A stretch of DNA of 64,000 nt. Origin: Aaosphaeria pasadenensis. Taxonomy: Eukaryota; Ascomycota; Dothideomycetes; Pleosporales. Both the position numbers and the translations under genes were made by a program. Positions 12,478 through 23,869 of this stretch are shown piece by piece. The notes below the pieces were generated by a model. The model did not search any database. It saw only the letters and a program-made list of their open reading frames with translations, and was not told the origin of the DNA. Where the stretch lies: the NCBI GenBank assembly GCA_022813625.1, contig JAKLMB010000016.1:124001-188000 (forward strand), written 5' to 3'. Positions within the stretch are counted from its first letter, which is position 1. Each line of letters starts with the position of its first letter.

Positions 12478-13815
12478 CACAACAATAGTCGCCCGGATAC
12501 GTCGGACGAGCCTGGCCTGCCAAGGGAATAGGGTGAATGAAGGTTTGTAAGCAAATGCACTAGTCCGAATGAGACCACGGCGCACCACGAGTTACAACAT
12601 CTTGCTCGCTGTAGCAGTGTAGCGTAGGTACCTAGAGTAGGTAATCGAATCGCATGTACCGCAACCTGTACAGAACGGCATCCTCCACCCGCCACCTTAG
12701 CACCTTTGTACGACCGACTCCGGACGAAGTTGGACGTAGCGATATAGATATGTATGGAGTAATCAATATCAGAAACGGCTGTGACCGACGCACACATCCC
12801 GCCTAAGCAAGCCAAACACGGCACGACGAAAGTGCGAGCCGTGCAATAAGCATGACCGTAAAGTTTCTCGCCTCAAGTGGCTTCACCGCGTTGATGATGC
12901 CGAATACCAGCGTAGAGCGCTTTGGATCTGGGCCAACCTTGAGGCTACCGAGACCAGGGACGGAGACAAGACGGCCGAGACAGGACAGAAACTTAGTACC
13001 AGTACGAGGTAGGAGGTGGTATGGAGACGTACAAGCACTCGTACATACGTCCCGAGATCCCGTTCGGGAAGGGTAGCACACTGACGCGGTGTCGTAATCA
13101 CCTATTCGTAGATGCACTGTGTAGGTAGGTGTAAGTGTAGCTTACACAGTAGTTGATTTGATAGATCCTAGCGGTCGAAGCGCCAAAAGCAACCAACTGG
13201 GCAATGGCTGTTATAGCGTAGTGGGAGGGTTACCAGAACCCCGTCAAGACCATTCTATTCCTATTCACAACGCAATTGACAGGCTATACATCTGGTGATT
13301 GCCCTCTGGGTACTCCGTAAAAGTAGCAGATACCTAGGTGATTACTTATTTCGACTATAATCTCAAGACACGTGAGGAGAGCGAGTAACCAACCAAGTGG
13401 TTGCTATGCTTGCCGGCTGATCGACATCCTTGAACGCGAAAAAGGCAAACCCTTGACATAATCCGACTGGCAGAGGGCAGAGGGGGGGGGGGTCTAACAT
13501 CCGCTGCAGGATGGGCATTGGCAAGTACAGAGGAATAGTATGTCTACGAGTAGGTGAACGTAATAATTGGCTGGCACGCTGGGTAGGGTGTGCAAGAGAA
13601 GACGTTGGACTGTTCTATTACAAGATATCGAGGGCAGTCCATGTGGAGTTGGTATTACCTTGACCGATAGAGTACTTGCAGAGCGACTAGTACAGAGTGT
13701 TAGTTGGTTGGTCAAATGGTGTATCAATGGGGAGCGGCGGCAGTCAAGTGAATGAATGTACGAGCATGAAGTAGGTAATTGTACAATGATGCTTTGATCA
13801 TATTGGTAGCTACTG

Positions 13816-13821
13816 GTAGTG

Positions 13822-13868
<47 letters not shown>
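13816..13868. repeat. (GTG)n then (GTA)n compound microsatellite
   Basis: A few GTG units pass directly into about twelve GTA units. Confidence 0.9.
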
Positions 13869-13869
<1 letters not shown>

Positions 13870-14569
13870 AGAAACAGTAATGAAGTATAAATCAGCAGTA
13901 GTGTACCCAGTAGCATAGTTTGTAGTTGTAATGTACCAGATACCTATGTAGGTGCGTACCGTGGCGTATACATGTGCGTATTGAACACCTATGTTCTTCT
14001 TGTAGGTTGTACCTATTAGTTAGGGTAGTGGAAGTGGGTGGAAGGGCGGGAGTGGTAACTAGAGTAGGGTTGGTATTAATAGGGTAATTACTATTGTACT
14101 ACCTACCATGTAGCGCACACTAAATAAGAAATGCAAAAGGTAGGGCATCGGCAGTCCGTGCACGTTCCTTCCCATCCATCCATCCACTCATCACTCATCA
14201 CCCATTCGGGCCATCCCCCTCCATCCCCTTAGGAGTTACTTTAAAAAGGTGAAATCTCCCTCCTTCCCCCCCAAAGTCTTCCTTACTCAGCAATTCTTCC
14301 TCAGTCACCCATTCCATCCACCCAAAATACTCCAATAATTCCCAATAGTTACCATTACCATAACCATTACCGCCCATCCATACACTGAGTCCACTGGTGA
14401 GTAGTCAGCCATCTCTTCAACCCTCCATCAAAAGTTATCTCCCGTCCGTCTTCATCATCTTCCATTATTCGCCAGCCATGCTCTGCACATTATTGTAGTT
14501 AATTACTGCTTCACTCTTGAACAGTCTTTGCCTGCTTGCCTACCCAGCTTGTCACTCAAACACTGTCTG

Positions 14570-14612
14570 TTCTCTCTCTGTTCTCTCTCTGTTCTCTCTC
14601 TGTTCTCTCTCT
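14570..14612. repeat. four copies of an 11-bp TTCTCTCTCTG repeat
   Basis: Tandem pyrimidine-rich 11-mers, the last one diverging at its final base. They lie in the kapC upstream/leader region. Confidence 0.9.
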
Positions 14613-14651
14613 TCTCTATTATCACATACAACACACACACGCACGCATAAC

Positions 14652-14691
14652 TACCTACCTAGGTAGGTATCTAGGTAGGTATATACCTACC
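14652..14691. repeat. two adjacent 18-bp perfect palindromes
   Basis: 14652-14669 (centred on TACCTAGGTA) and 14674-14691 (centred on TATA, flanked by GGTAGG and CCTACC) are each their own reverse complement. They sit about 0.7 kb before the kapC start codon. Confidence 0.9.
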
Positions 14692-15386
14692 CACCACTCT
14701 CTCTGCGTGCCTGTGTATGTGTATGCGCCTGCGCCCGTAACGTATGCACATCGCGCATCGCATCGTATCATCCTCATCCTGTCTTGCCTACCTCTACTCC
14801 GTACATGCAATCATATCTTTTATGGACATGCACTGTTGACGCCCGCGCGTCGCGCGTCGGTATCCTCGTGTAAAGATGCTGACCGTTACCTTCCGTTGTG
14901 CTTGACAGGTGCTGCTACTCTTTGCGCCTCCCTCGCCGCAACCCACATCCAGGACCAACAACATCAACACCTACATCAACTTTAATCCCAATCCTCAACT
15001 CCAACACCATCCGTGTCTGCACCAGTCATTCCGGCTACACTTGCGACCAATAATTCTTGGACATCCCAAGTACCCGTGACATTACGCAGCCCAATCCGTG
15101 ACCCTCCTTCCAGCTCGCGGAGCTCCGTGACCCCACACCACTATCTGCTCAATAATCAACAATAACAGCCACACCCACCACCCGCGCCCCAGCTGCTTGT
15201 CATCAATTTACCGTACCTTGACGCTGTGTGCGACGCGACACATTGCGCATCAATCTTAACCCATATCCTCCACTTCAACAAGCTGCGCGCCCCAATCTTT
15301 CGATTCGCTTTTCATCCGCCAACATCGATTTGATGCCGAACGGGCTACCTACCTTGTACCCGTCCATTCGCACATTCGACGTAAAC

Positions 15387-16428
15387 ATGCAGCAACCTGC
15401 TCAGGTAAGCTGAGCATCCCCAATGCTGACTCCGACGACCTTCGCAAATTGCTGACTGTTCCAGGACCACAAGCCAAACATCGAGATGAGTTAGTCTACG
15501 CCTCCTCTTCCCAACCCTCCAATTGATCTTGCCGCTTCGCTCAGCTCCGCTGCCGCATATACTCTTCGTTGCGCCCATTACTAACTTGCGTCGCAACACA
15601 GGTCTACGAGAACATCTCCTCGCTGCAGGCGCCGGACAACCCACTGCGTCCCAGCCATTACAGCAACATCCCCATCCCGGCAGCCCCCAACACGCCATCG
15701 ATCCTGCAATTGCAGGTTCTGCCTACCAGATGAGCCAGGGCGAAGCTGGTGATGGCCACCTGAGCGAAGGCCGGAAGGGACGAAGAGAGCTTTCCACATC
15801 GAAGCGCGCCGCTCAGAATCGGGCAGCCCAAGTGCGTATCAATGCAACCATAACATCGATTCGCTGTGTTCGTAGCTAACATCAGCAGCGCGCATTCCGC
15901 CAACGCAAAGAAGAGTACATCAAGCAGCTCAAGGACCAAGTGAAGGAGTTCGAGCAACTCTGTGAACTTTACAAAGCCCTCCAAAACGAAAACTACCAAC
16001 TTCGCGACTATATAATCAACCTCCAATCTCGTCTACTCGAATCCCAGGGAGAGATCCCCCCGGCCCCAGCAGGCGTCGACCTCTCCCGCCAACATCCTGA
16101 ACCCCCAAGCACAATAGTCCAAGCACCGCAACCGCCCCAGCAGCCAGAGCAACAGCAAAGTAGCCCAACGAACAATGGTGGATTGTCAGAACGTCAGATT
16201 GGAGAGCTACAGATGGCTGCACAAGCGGCTGCCGCAGCGCAGCATGGTCCTCCTGTCAACAATGGAAAGCATCCCAACTCGGATGGTCCTTCTTTTGATA
16301 CAGGAGACTATGCCGATAAGCGCCCCAAGGTCGACGATTCGACCCAGCAAGGTCAGCCGCCACTTTCTTTCTCGCCATACTTCTCTCTACATCCACCTGC
16401 TCCAAGTTTCTTGAACGCTCATATGTAG
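15387..16428 (+). CDS. kapC: bZIP transcription factor, kapC family
   Basis: Nuclear AP-1/Yap-like bZIP regulator; kapC proteins are conserved in Pezizomycotina but little studied. Four exons: 15387..15404, 15465..15489, 15602..15831 and 15889..16428; 270 aa. The last intron falls inside the basic region, and splicing restores RAAQNRAAQ followed by RAFRQRKEEYIKQL. The heptad zipper runs through LKDQVKEFEQLCELYKAL, followed by the kapC-specific block YQLRDYIINLQSRLLESQGE. The C-terminal half is Q/P/A-rich, as expected of an activation region. The first two coding exons are only 18 and 25 bp. An in-frame ATG at 15333 would add 18 residues; I prefer 15387 because known kapC proteins begin near MQ. 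A long pyrimidine-rich leader precedes it. Confidence 0.88.
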
Positions 16429-18844
16429 CAGGTGGCCCAGTTGGTGACATCTCATCTGGATCGACGAGTAGCTTATAGTGACAACAGATTCGGGGAATGA
16501 TTTTGCACACCTCGCCAGCCAGTTGCAGCAGTCCGCGAAGGAAACTGCTGCTTAATGTCATATTTCGGTCTCATGGTCGAGTCGGGGGAACTAAGTTTTT
16601 CGGACGATTCGACTTCTCATTCATCATTCCCACTTCCGTTTTTTTAAATGATATCACGTGCATGTACAGGGGCTAGTCGCTGCAAAATCAATGGCTCGTT
16701 TGTTCTTTTGGCGTTGGGCGCGGGCTATATCATCATGTCTTGGGGTTTTGGTCTCATTATCGTTGTTCTGCGATATATCATAGTGAGACAGTCCTGTTGA
16801 CGAGCAGGCTACGTATGTTAACAACACCCTGGGGCCCCAGAAGGCGCAGGTGCTCGTATATCCCAAATGTTCTTGTTCTTTCATATACAGCTCCATATCG
16901 GTGTGTGTAAGCTCTAGTGTCGGAGTCGCAGCAAGACTGTTTTACAAGTACAAGTTCTTAATCTCTTCCTCTACAAAGTATCTTGGCTACATGACTCTTG
17001 CGCCTAAGCTTCATGTACGAACAATACGCCTGTGCTGTCTATTTGTGGGAAAAAATGGTATACCCAAATCCCCAATCTTTCCCATCCCAGTCTTCGATGG
17101 GGGTCTGCATCGCAATCTGCGTCTCAAGCGGAGGCGTCGACGGGATGGCGTTCACATTAACTCCTTAGGTAATCGCGCTGGATGACTGAGCTTGCCAGGG
17201 GCGCGATGAATCATCGTCTTGGGGGACAGATGTCTCCTGATAATCGCACGATCTCTTCGATCTGCCGCGGCCCTCGTGGGCGGCGAACCCGCACGCACGG
17301 TGAAGATGGTGACGATGGTCCCCCCGCTAGGAGAATTTCCCATACAACGCTCTGTACAATCTCCCTCCCCTTCCTATCCACCTACACAGTTTGTTTCCAC
17401 TCACCTAACGCGGAATCATGGCCCGATTATTCATCACCGTTCAAACTAGACTAGCCTTTGGCGATTCGATTCCTTCCTTCCTTCCTTCCTTCCTTCCTTC
17501 CATCCACCCTTCTTTTCTTCCTTCAGACAGTTGAAGTCAATAATAGTTAATTACAGCCTTGTCGGCGTGCGGCGTATCCTTTTCGTCCCTCGCATGCTAA
17601 TTACATCCGACCCGCTGCCAATGACGTGAGTGATGGGAACCTCCTCCTCCTACTCCTCATCTCAGCAGAGAGGGAGGATAATGGAAGGGGCCCAGCCGCA
17701 CCCCGCAGCTCGCCCGTTACGTTTCTATGTCGTGCCTTGGCCTTGACTCGCATAAGGATTCCACTGATCCTTTTCGTCTTACTCCTTCAAACAAAAATTC
17801 AGGGTCCTCTCATAGAACGGTCATTGGTTGATGTTGGCGATACGATATCGTATCGTATGCGCGGAAGGAAGGGGACACATGCCTACTACCCAACTACCCA
17901 TGGCATAACATTGAAAGTCGTGTTCATACCTCCCCCCTGGTCGCGGTCCCATTCCCATGCTGTAGGCACTGTAGTATCAGCTACGGATTGACTCCTTCGA
18001 GATCCTTCCTCCATCCATGATCAAGGTTAGGCGAGGAGTGGTGCTGTTCTAGGCTGGACGATGCCAAAGTCTTGGGAGGAGGGCAGCTGGTGCTGGTGTG
18101 GTTTTATTCTTTTCCTTTTCTGTTGGGAAGATGCCTGTTCGTTTTGCCAGGGAGCGAGCTGTGTCTGTTTCTGGTGTTCGATAGTTGTGGTGATGGTCTG
18201 AACCTTGTTGGTTCTCTTTTAGGATGGGTGGGTCGGTGGTTTATTGAAGTCTTGGGGAAACGACGGTCAAAGATGATGTTTGGGTTGGCGTTATTCAGTA
18301 CGGGTATATATTCAATATTTGTTTACTGAGATTGGGGATCATCTTGCGCGTACTCTATTGCTTCAATGCTCGTCGGCTAGACCGGGCTGGTAAGTTCAGG
18401 ATTGAGCAGTATTCGGAAAGTGGTATTAACACATAATTGAATTTGTTTACAATACAAAAATGGTACAAAATAGTCTTGTAGAAACGGCCAAGGGAGAAGA
18501 GAGGCGTGGGTCGTTATTTGTCACAAGCCGATGGGAAAATAGAAGAAATATCAAGTACGTTGGCAAATTGGAGAAAAGGTAAGCCGAGTACAATGAAAAG
18601 AATACAAAGATTAAAAAAAAAGGAAGGATCGAACCAATAGATAGTCATATCCACTCCATGCAATCCCAAAAAGTTGGAACCGATTGATGCTTCGTAAAAC
18701 GCCTTTCGACACTGACTGAAGAGTGCTGATGATATAAATCCCCCGTTCCGCCCAAGTTTTTTAATCGTGATGAATTTGTCTTGGTATTGACGGACCCGTC
18801 ACGGCGTGGTTGTAAATTCAAAAGATGGCCGCAAGTATACGGCA
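16429..18844. other. 2.4-kb intergenic, convergent side of kapC and CYC3
   Basis: This stretch lies between the 3' ends of two convergent genes. Several plus-strand frames of 80-120 codons (for example 17626-17991 and 18072-18329) are low-complexity or hydrophobic with no recognisable domain. A TTCC microsatellite is present. I see no gene I can support. Confidence 0.5.
17470..17501. repeat. (TTCC)8 microsatellite
   Basis: Eight perfect tetranucleotide units. Confidence 0.95.
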
Positions 18845-19956
18845 CTAGTTGTATCGTCGCGTTTTGGCCTCCTCTGCCTCCTCTGCTGCCTTCCTCGCAG
18901 CCTCGGCCTTCCTGACCTCTCTCACGACGCCGCCGGTGGCCCTCCACCATACATCAGTGCCCCAGCGGATGCTCCTCTCCGCTGCCGCACGCGGGCCGTC
19001 CACGGCCGGGCGAACGTCGAGGAAGAAAACCGGCTCTCCCGTCGGCTCAGGTTCGCCCTCATAGTAATCGATCACGTAGCGAACCTCCTCACACCCATTC
19101 TCCCCGCATCGCTGAATGAACCAATCGTGGCGATCAAAAGGTGCAGGCGTCCCATACCTCTCCGGCCACGCCCAACCCAGCCACTGCAGGATCTGGCTCT
19201 TTGGTGTCGTGTCTCCGGGACGTCCAGTGAATCGCAGCAATTTAGGAGGCGGCGCCTGCTTGTCATTCCAGGTGGTATCGAAGGGATCCTCTGTGCCTAG
19301 TGTGATGTTTGCGTTTTCCTCCCCGCGCTTGCAGATCTGGTATCCCGCCGCAAGTCCCTTGCCGAACCTGCGCTCCCAGCCTAAGATCTCGGCCCAGGCG
19401 CCTTCGTTCAGGAAATTGTGTACGGCAACCATACTCTCCACGGCGTCGGCGGGTGTGTCAGTGTAGCCTTTTCGAAGCATGGCGTTGTACATCTGCTGTG
19501 GTGATGGGTATTCCCAGAGCGAGCCATCGCCTTTGGGAATTGTGCTGGCTTCACGGTCCAAGGGAAGGTCTTGTGATTGTTGGTCGGCGCGCTTATTAGA
19601 AAGATCGAAGGGCATGTTGTTAAGGGGATTCAGACGGGAGAGGAGGCCTTGCTTTGGTGGCGGGGGAGTCGTTGAGTCGTCGGAAGTGTTGGTCGCAGGT
19701 GCAGACTTGTCTGATGGGACGTAGGGGCATGCACCCTGTGGAACCGATCCATTGTCGGGGGCTCGTGAAGAAGGAGGCGGTGGTGTCTTCTGGTGCATAG
19801 GACAACTGGGCTTTTGTATTCATTAGTTGGATAAGCCTTCGAAAAAGACGCTGCGCGCGAGGCAAAAAACCGTACCGGTGGTTTTGCGTTCCCTCGAGGA
19901 ACTGGATGCGGTGCAACTGGTGCTTCCGGTGTTGTATCAGCCCAGAACCAGCCCAT
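18845..19956 (-). CDS. CYC3: cytochrome c heme lyase (holocytochrome c synthase)
   Basis: Mitochondrial intermembrane-space enzyme that attaches heme to the CXXCH cysteines of apocytochrome c. Exons 19956..19876 and 19810..18845 flank a 65-bp intron and give 348 aa. The N-terminus MGWFWAD is the hallmark of Cyc3 rather than Cyt2. Splicing creates a CPM heme-regulatory motif (SCPMH), and a second CP motif (ACPYVP) follows at about residue 55. The conserved core is present: NPLNNMPFDL, WEYPSPQQMYNAMLRKG, VESMVAVHNFLNEG, LLRFTGRPGD, PFDRHDWFI (with the heme-ligand His) and VRYVIDYYEG. The C-terminal tail is an alanine/glutamate-rich helix. It is longer than yeast Cyc3 (269 aa), mainly in the N-terminal linker and tail. 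Confidence 0.95.
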
Positions 19957-20306
19957 TTTGAATATGTATGATTGAAAAAGGTGGGAAGTGGAAAGTAAAA
20001 TTTTGTTGGAAGTTTAGTGATGGATGAGTTGAATGCGGAGATTGTCGGGGGTGAGGAGCCAGAAGTTTTTGGCCGCTCGGAAGGTGCAGGGTTTCCATCA
20101 GTCGTCATCATCCTTGATCAATCCACTCTGATTGGCTGGGTGGGTCACTCGTCAATTGCCATGCTTTCCATACATCGCATTTCAACTTTTCTTTTCTTAC
20201 TATCAAAATATGCTATACAATCAATCATGGTATCATTCCCTTTGCTTCTATATGATGTTCACTTGTCGCCTCCTTGACCTTTTTGTAATGTGCATCGCAC
20301 TTCCCT
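19957..20306. other. 350-bp spacer, CYC3 promoter / YIP1 3' end
   Basis: Noncoding spacer between tandem minus-strand genes; no other gene seen. Confidence 0.6.
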
Positions 20307-21370
20307 TTATGCGCTGCCGCCTGTTGCCTTCGCAAGTTGCCCGGTTCCCCGAGAACTGAAGATAGCCATGATACCGAAACTTCCATAGAAGAGCACCATG
20401 GGATAAGCCACAAGACCACGCATAGATGTCATTCGTCCTAGTTACGTGTGTTAGCTATCTCGGAGTCTTGAAGGATTTGTGAATGCGAGGCTACTCACCA
20501 ACAACTGTAAACATGGAACTAGACGAGTAAGAGCACCAGACGATCGCGAGACTAGTGAGTAGGTATCCGAAAAGACCATCCATGGGAATGACAATGCCAA
20601 CCATGGAAGTAAATACCAGAGGAAGAAGACAGTACCCCAAAACGGAGGCAGATCGAGGATACGTGAGAGAAGAGGAGAAGTGTGAGCTGCTTCGGTGACT
20701 ATGATCCTGGCTCGCTGCGGCCTCTGCTGGATCAAGTGGAGGGGACATGAGGGAGAGAATGGTGTGAAGCATAAGTGTGCCAATGAAAGCAAGACCTATG
20801 TTCACGTCAGTGGTTATATTTCGTTTGCAGAGTGGGCAATGTATCATACCGTAAATGTACCCAAAGTGGAGCTTCCCCGAGAGCTATCTTGAAATCAGCA
20901 AGTTTCCTTATGTGTTCCTCAGCCAGATTACTCACGAGCAAAGAGGTTCCGAATATGAAGAAGAAAAGTATTGGCCCCGCAACATCGCTATCATCCATGA
21001 TGTGCTGGTCAATCCTGCCGAACGGATTGAGCACCGCCAAAGTCTTCATCTTGATATGCGAGAAGTTGACTCCGAGCTCCTCTAGTAATGGCGGTTCCCC
21101 CTCGTATCCTTCTGTACCGAAAGCTGCCAGCCATCCTGTGCGCAAACCCGAAACCCCCACACCCATTTGTCCGCTCACACCAGGAGCTGAGAATCCTGCA
21201 CCGTATTGTGAGGGATATGCCTGAGCTTGCGGTGCACCATAGCCAGCCTGAAAAGGCGTGGAATGTCCCGACACGGGTTGGTTTGTGAAGGATGATGAGT
21301 AGAATTGGAGGTTCTGTGCGCCCCCACCGCCCCCGTACTGGGGGCTCTGCCCATAGCCATACTGTGCCAT
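20307..21370 (-). CDS. YIP1: Yip1 family ER/Golgi membrane protein
   Basis: Integral membrane protein that binds Ypt/Rab GTPases and supports ER-to-Golgi vesicle formation. Four exons: 21370..20936, 20883..20850 (34 bp), 20795..20499 and 20437..20307; 298 aa. The N-terminal cytosolic part is Y/G/Q-rich (residues 1-65). It is followed by EPPLLEELGVNF and MKTLAVLNPF, the conserved Yip1 membrane-entry block. Then come DSDVAGPILFFFIFG, splice-restored LSGKLHFGYIYG, LAFIGTLMLHTILSLMSP and further hydrophobic helices, five membrane segments in all. The small second exon is required to complete the conserved KLHFGYIYG motif. The short loop between helices 3 and 4 carries a serine/histidine-rich insert. 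Confidence 0.92.
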
Positions 21371-22033
21371 TGTATGAAGAATGAGATGTGAGGTTGGGAT
21401 GGACCACGAATGCGAACGGGAAGGTCCTCTTCGAAGGAGCTGGCTGAAGCCTAGCAGCGGCGATAGAAAGTGCGACTCGTGCGGGACGCCTGGGAATCGG
21501 CTGGAGAGCTATCTGGTTATTAGACAGGCCAGATTCAAGGGATCTTGGCGATGGGTAGGAAACGACAGAGATTGTATGGTTTGTGAATCGACGTGCGGTT
21601 GTGAGCTGGTATGGGGGGTCGGAACGTAGCACGCTGCAGCCACTTGTTTATTCGTGTCGCTTCGGAGGTTCTGAAGTGTTCCGCCGATCAATGATCAGCT
21701 CCCGTCACGTGCCAGCTCCGTTTCCCAGTAGAATAGGTTAAGGCAAACAAAAACAACGCGGGATTGGAGATCGGGGATTTTTGAGAAAGGTTGAGTTCAT
21801 AATTTATCATGTATTCAAGCCTATGTATAATAGATGCTGAATGAGCGGGGTATCTTGCTTGCGATGTGAAATGCTCAGAGTGGAGTAACAAATATAACGC
21901 CATCAAAAAACCAATGTAACTCCTATAACCATGGCCTAATAACGCCCGAAAGCTAATTTGCTCGCAAAGTTTCTCTAAGATACCTGATCTGACGGCGAGC
22001 TGCGCTTCTGAAGTCATAATTGACCTAATCTCA
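21371..22033. other. 0.66-kb spacer, YIP1 promoter / F-box gene 3' end
   Basis: A minus-strand frame at 21688-22017 has no recognisable content. I see nothing else. Confidence 0.5.
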
Positions 22034-23869
22034 TCAATACATCTCCACGGTCCTTCGCGAAGTGTAATTACACCAGTCGCACTTTACCGCCGTCAGCAAG
22101 GTGAAGATTCTAATAAGGGAGAAGACTGACTTTTGTGGCTGATGAGGAGTCGTTACATTCGAAACAATATTCATTCCGACAATGTTCGCATCGACGTATG
22201 GAGAGATCCTTGCAATCGATACACTGACCACAAACGTTAGTTCAGATGTTCTGAGTAATACATTGATCGGCTCAAGCATACCGTATGGCCGCAGCCAAAG
22301 CAGTCTCGATGAACACCAATGATCTAAGATGAATTGTTAGCCTGTTTCTCATGCACGATTTGCACACTTACCTTGGCGCGAAAGGTCCGGAATCCGTGTG
22401 CTGTTATTCCATAGTCAGGCTCCAAGGGCCAGTCAGGAAGACTGGGATCCGGGGAATCCAACTACGTTGTAACCGCCGTAAGAAACCGCTCCCTTCCGCA
22501 CCAAGGTCGACATAATTCATCCCCACATCCCGTTACTCCCAGCGCCAGCCATCATCTCGGTAACAAGACAGTGTGCAACGCAAAGACCCATATGTACCTT
22601 GGTGGTTTGCCTCTGGATCAAATGGGTGGATCCGTCGGCCAGGATGTTCTCTGCATATTCAGTTTGTTGGAGTTCGGTGCGTTGACTAATGTTGGTTCCA
22701 ATGTAGCAGCCCTCGTCCCACCATTTGTTGCATCGCTCGCACCAGCGACCCTTTAAGCAGTCCTCACATCTCGCGAAAAACACAGGTGGCTCAGAATGAT
22801 GGGTAGCGTGTGGTTTCTGTGCAGATTGTACGGTGCTCGAATGGCATGGTACAGGTGTGAGAAGTGGGAGGTCTGAGGATGGCGAGTAGCCCGGTATGGC
22901 TGGGCCTTCCGGGGATTCGTGACAATTTTCACATCCTGCTGTCCCCAGGGCTACAGTCGCAATGGCTGGGGCCAGAAATGAAGACGGATTGCTACTGTCA
23001 TTGCCCACAAATGCTTTGGTGGAATCATGTCGTGGTCCACGGCAGAGGACAGCATCGAATGCAATGATGCCTTCGCAAGCCTTCAGTGTCTCAGCCCACT
23101 CGAGAGAAGGCCGTTTGGCGATCATCCGGCCGGAGGGCTGGTACCACTTGTCTTGCGCCCGTGTCAACACAGCGTTCAGCGCATCGGAGGATTTCTGATT
23201 CCACTCTGCGCCAATTTGGGCACCTGGTGAGGCTAGGACTCCCCGATTGACGGATGGCGTAGGCTTCTTCTTGTTCTGAGGGTCCTGGGTAGGGATTGGG
23301 TCTTGGGGCCCGAAGAAGTAGATGCCCTTGACTTTGGGTGTGTCTTCTGCGCGGGTTGGCCGGACAGCATATCGCAATGCCTGCATCAACTTCCGTTCGT
23401 TCAAGTTCTTGACCTCCCGAATTGAGAGGATGCGGACGTTGAAATTATCGCCAACTACAATCTCGCGAACGAGGTCTGCAGGAACGCTCAAGCCATCCAA
23501 GACTAGGGTGCGGACACTGGAGAGCATGCGTCGCCTATTGAGCTTCGAGAAAGCACCTCGGAGCGGACCAGAGTAGAATTCGTCTTCGGTGAGAGATTCA
23601 TCCATGCGCTCAGAGCGCCAGCTGGTGCCACCGACGTCGAATGGCTCATAGGGAACGGCGAGTGATTTGACGGCGGAGAGGTCGAGGTAGCGGAGGCTTT
23701 CGGGGGAGTGATGCACGATGCGGTGGAGTGACTTGGAAGCGGCTGCTAGAGCGTACAAAGAGGCGACGGGTAGGTATGGAGCAGTCTGCCGCCAGACCAG
23801 AGTATTGGAGAGGAGGTCCGCCAGAGACATTGGAGGACAGCCATCTTCGGGAAGGATGAGAGGGCCCAT
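22034..23869 (-). CDS. F-box protein with Cys-rich zinc-binding C-terminus
   Basis: Probable substrate adaptor of an SCF ubiquitin ligase. An F-box-like segment spans about residues 15-65 (LLSNTLVWRQTAPYLPVASL...). The middle contains leucine-rich segments and a cysteine cluster, CENCHESP and CEDCLKGRWCERC. I model five exons, all phase 0: 23869..22598, 22461..22372, 22323..22282, 22223..22131 and 22081..22034; 514 aa. The last exons encode a dense CxxC array (DCFGCGHTVCIDC, RRCEHCRNEYCFEC, KCDWCNY), likely a treble-clef or zinc-knuckle fold. If the first intron (GTACAT..CGTAG) is retained, the frame instead ends at 22517 as a 450-aa protein ending GMWG. The downstream exons have no start codon of their own in frame, which supports the spliced form. 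Substrate unknown. Confidence 0.65.

Larger units (their letters stand above)
7876..15386. other. 7.5-kb gene-poor region
   Basis: Across 7.5 kb on both strands there is no open frame with recognisable protein content and none over 150 codons. The first 250 bp are very AT-rich; after that composition looks near average. The stretch may be an eroded, possibly RIP-mutated, repeat island, or simply a long intergenic plus the kapC promoter and leader. No terminal repeats, transposase or reverse transcriptase motifs could be recognised. From about 14.1 kb it turns pyrimidine-rich with simple repeats, which fits the kapC leader. Confidence 0.5.

Noticed and set aside
13494..13916. Minus-strand 140-codon frame with a poly-Thr run
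   Set aside because: The frame is produced by the (GTA)n microsatellite and has no domain.
17626..17991. Plus-strand 121-codon frame between kapC and CYC3
   Set aside because: Hydrophobic, low-complexity start, no known domain, no supporting splice or promoter pattern.
22462..22513. A separate small gene starting at the ATG at 22513 and leading into the Cys-rich exons
   Set aside because: It would need a 40-bp intron with a weak GTGCGG donor; splicing from the F-box exon at 22598 fits phase and signals better.
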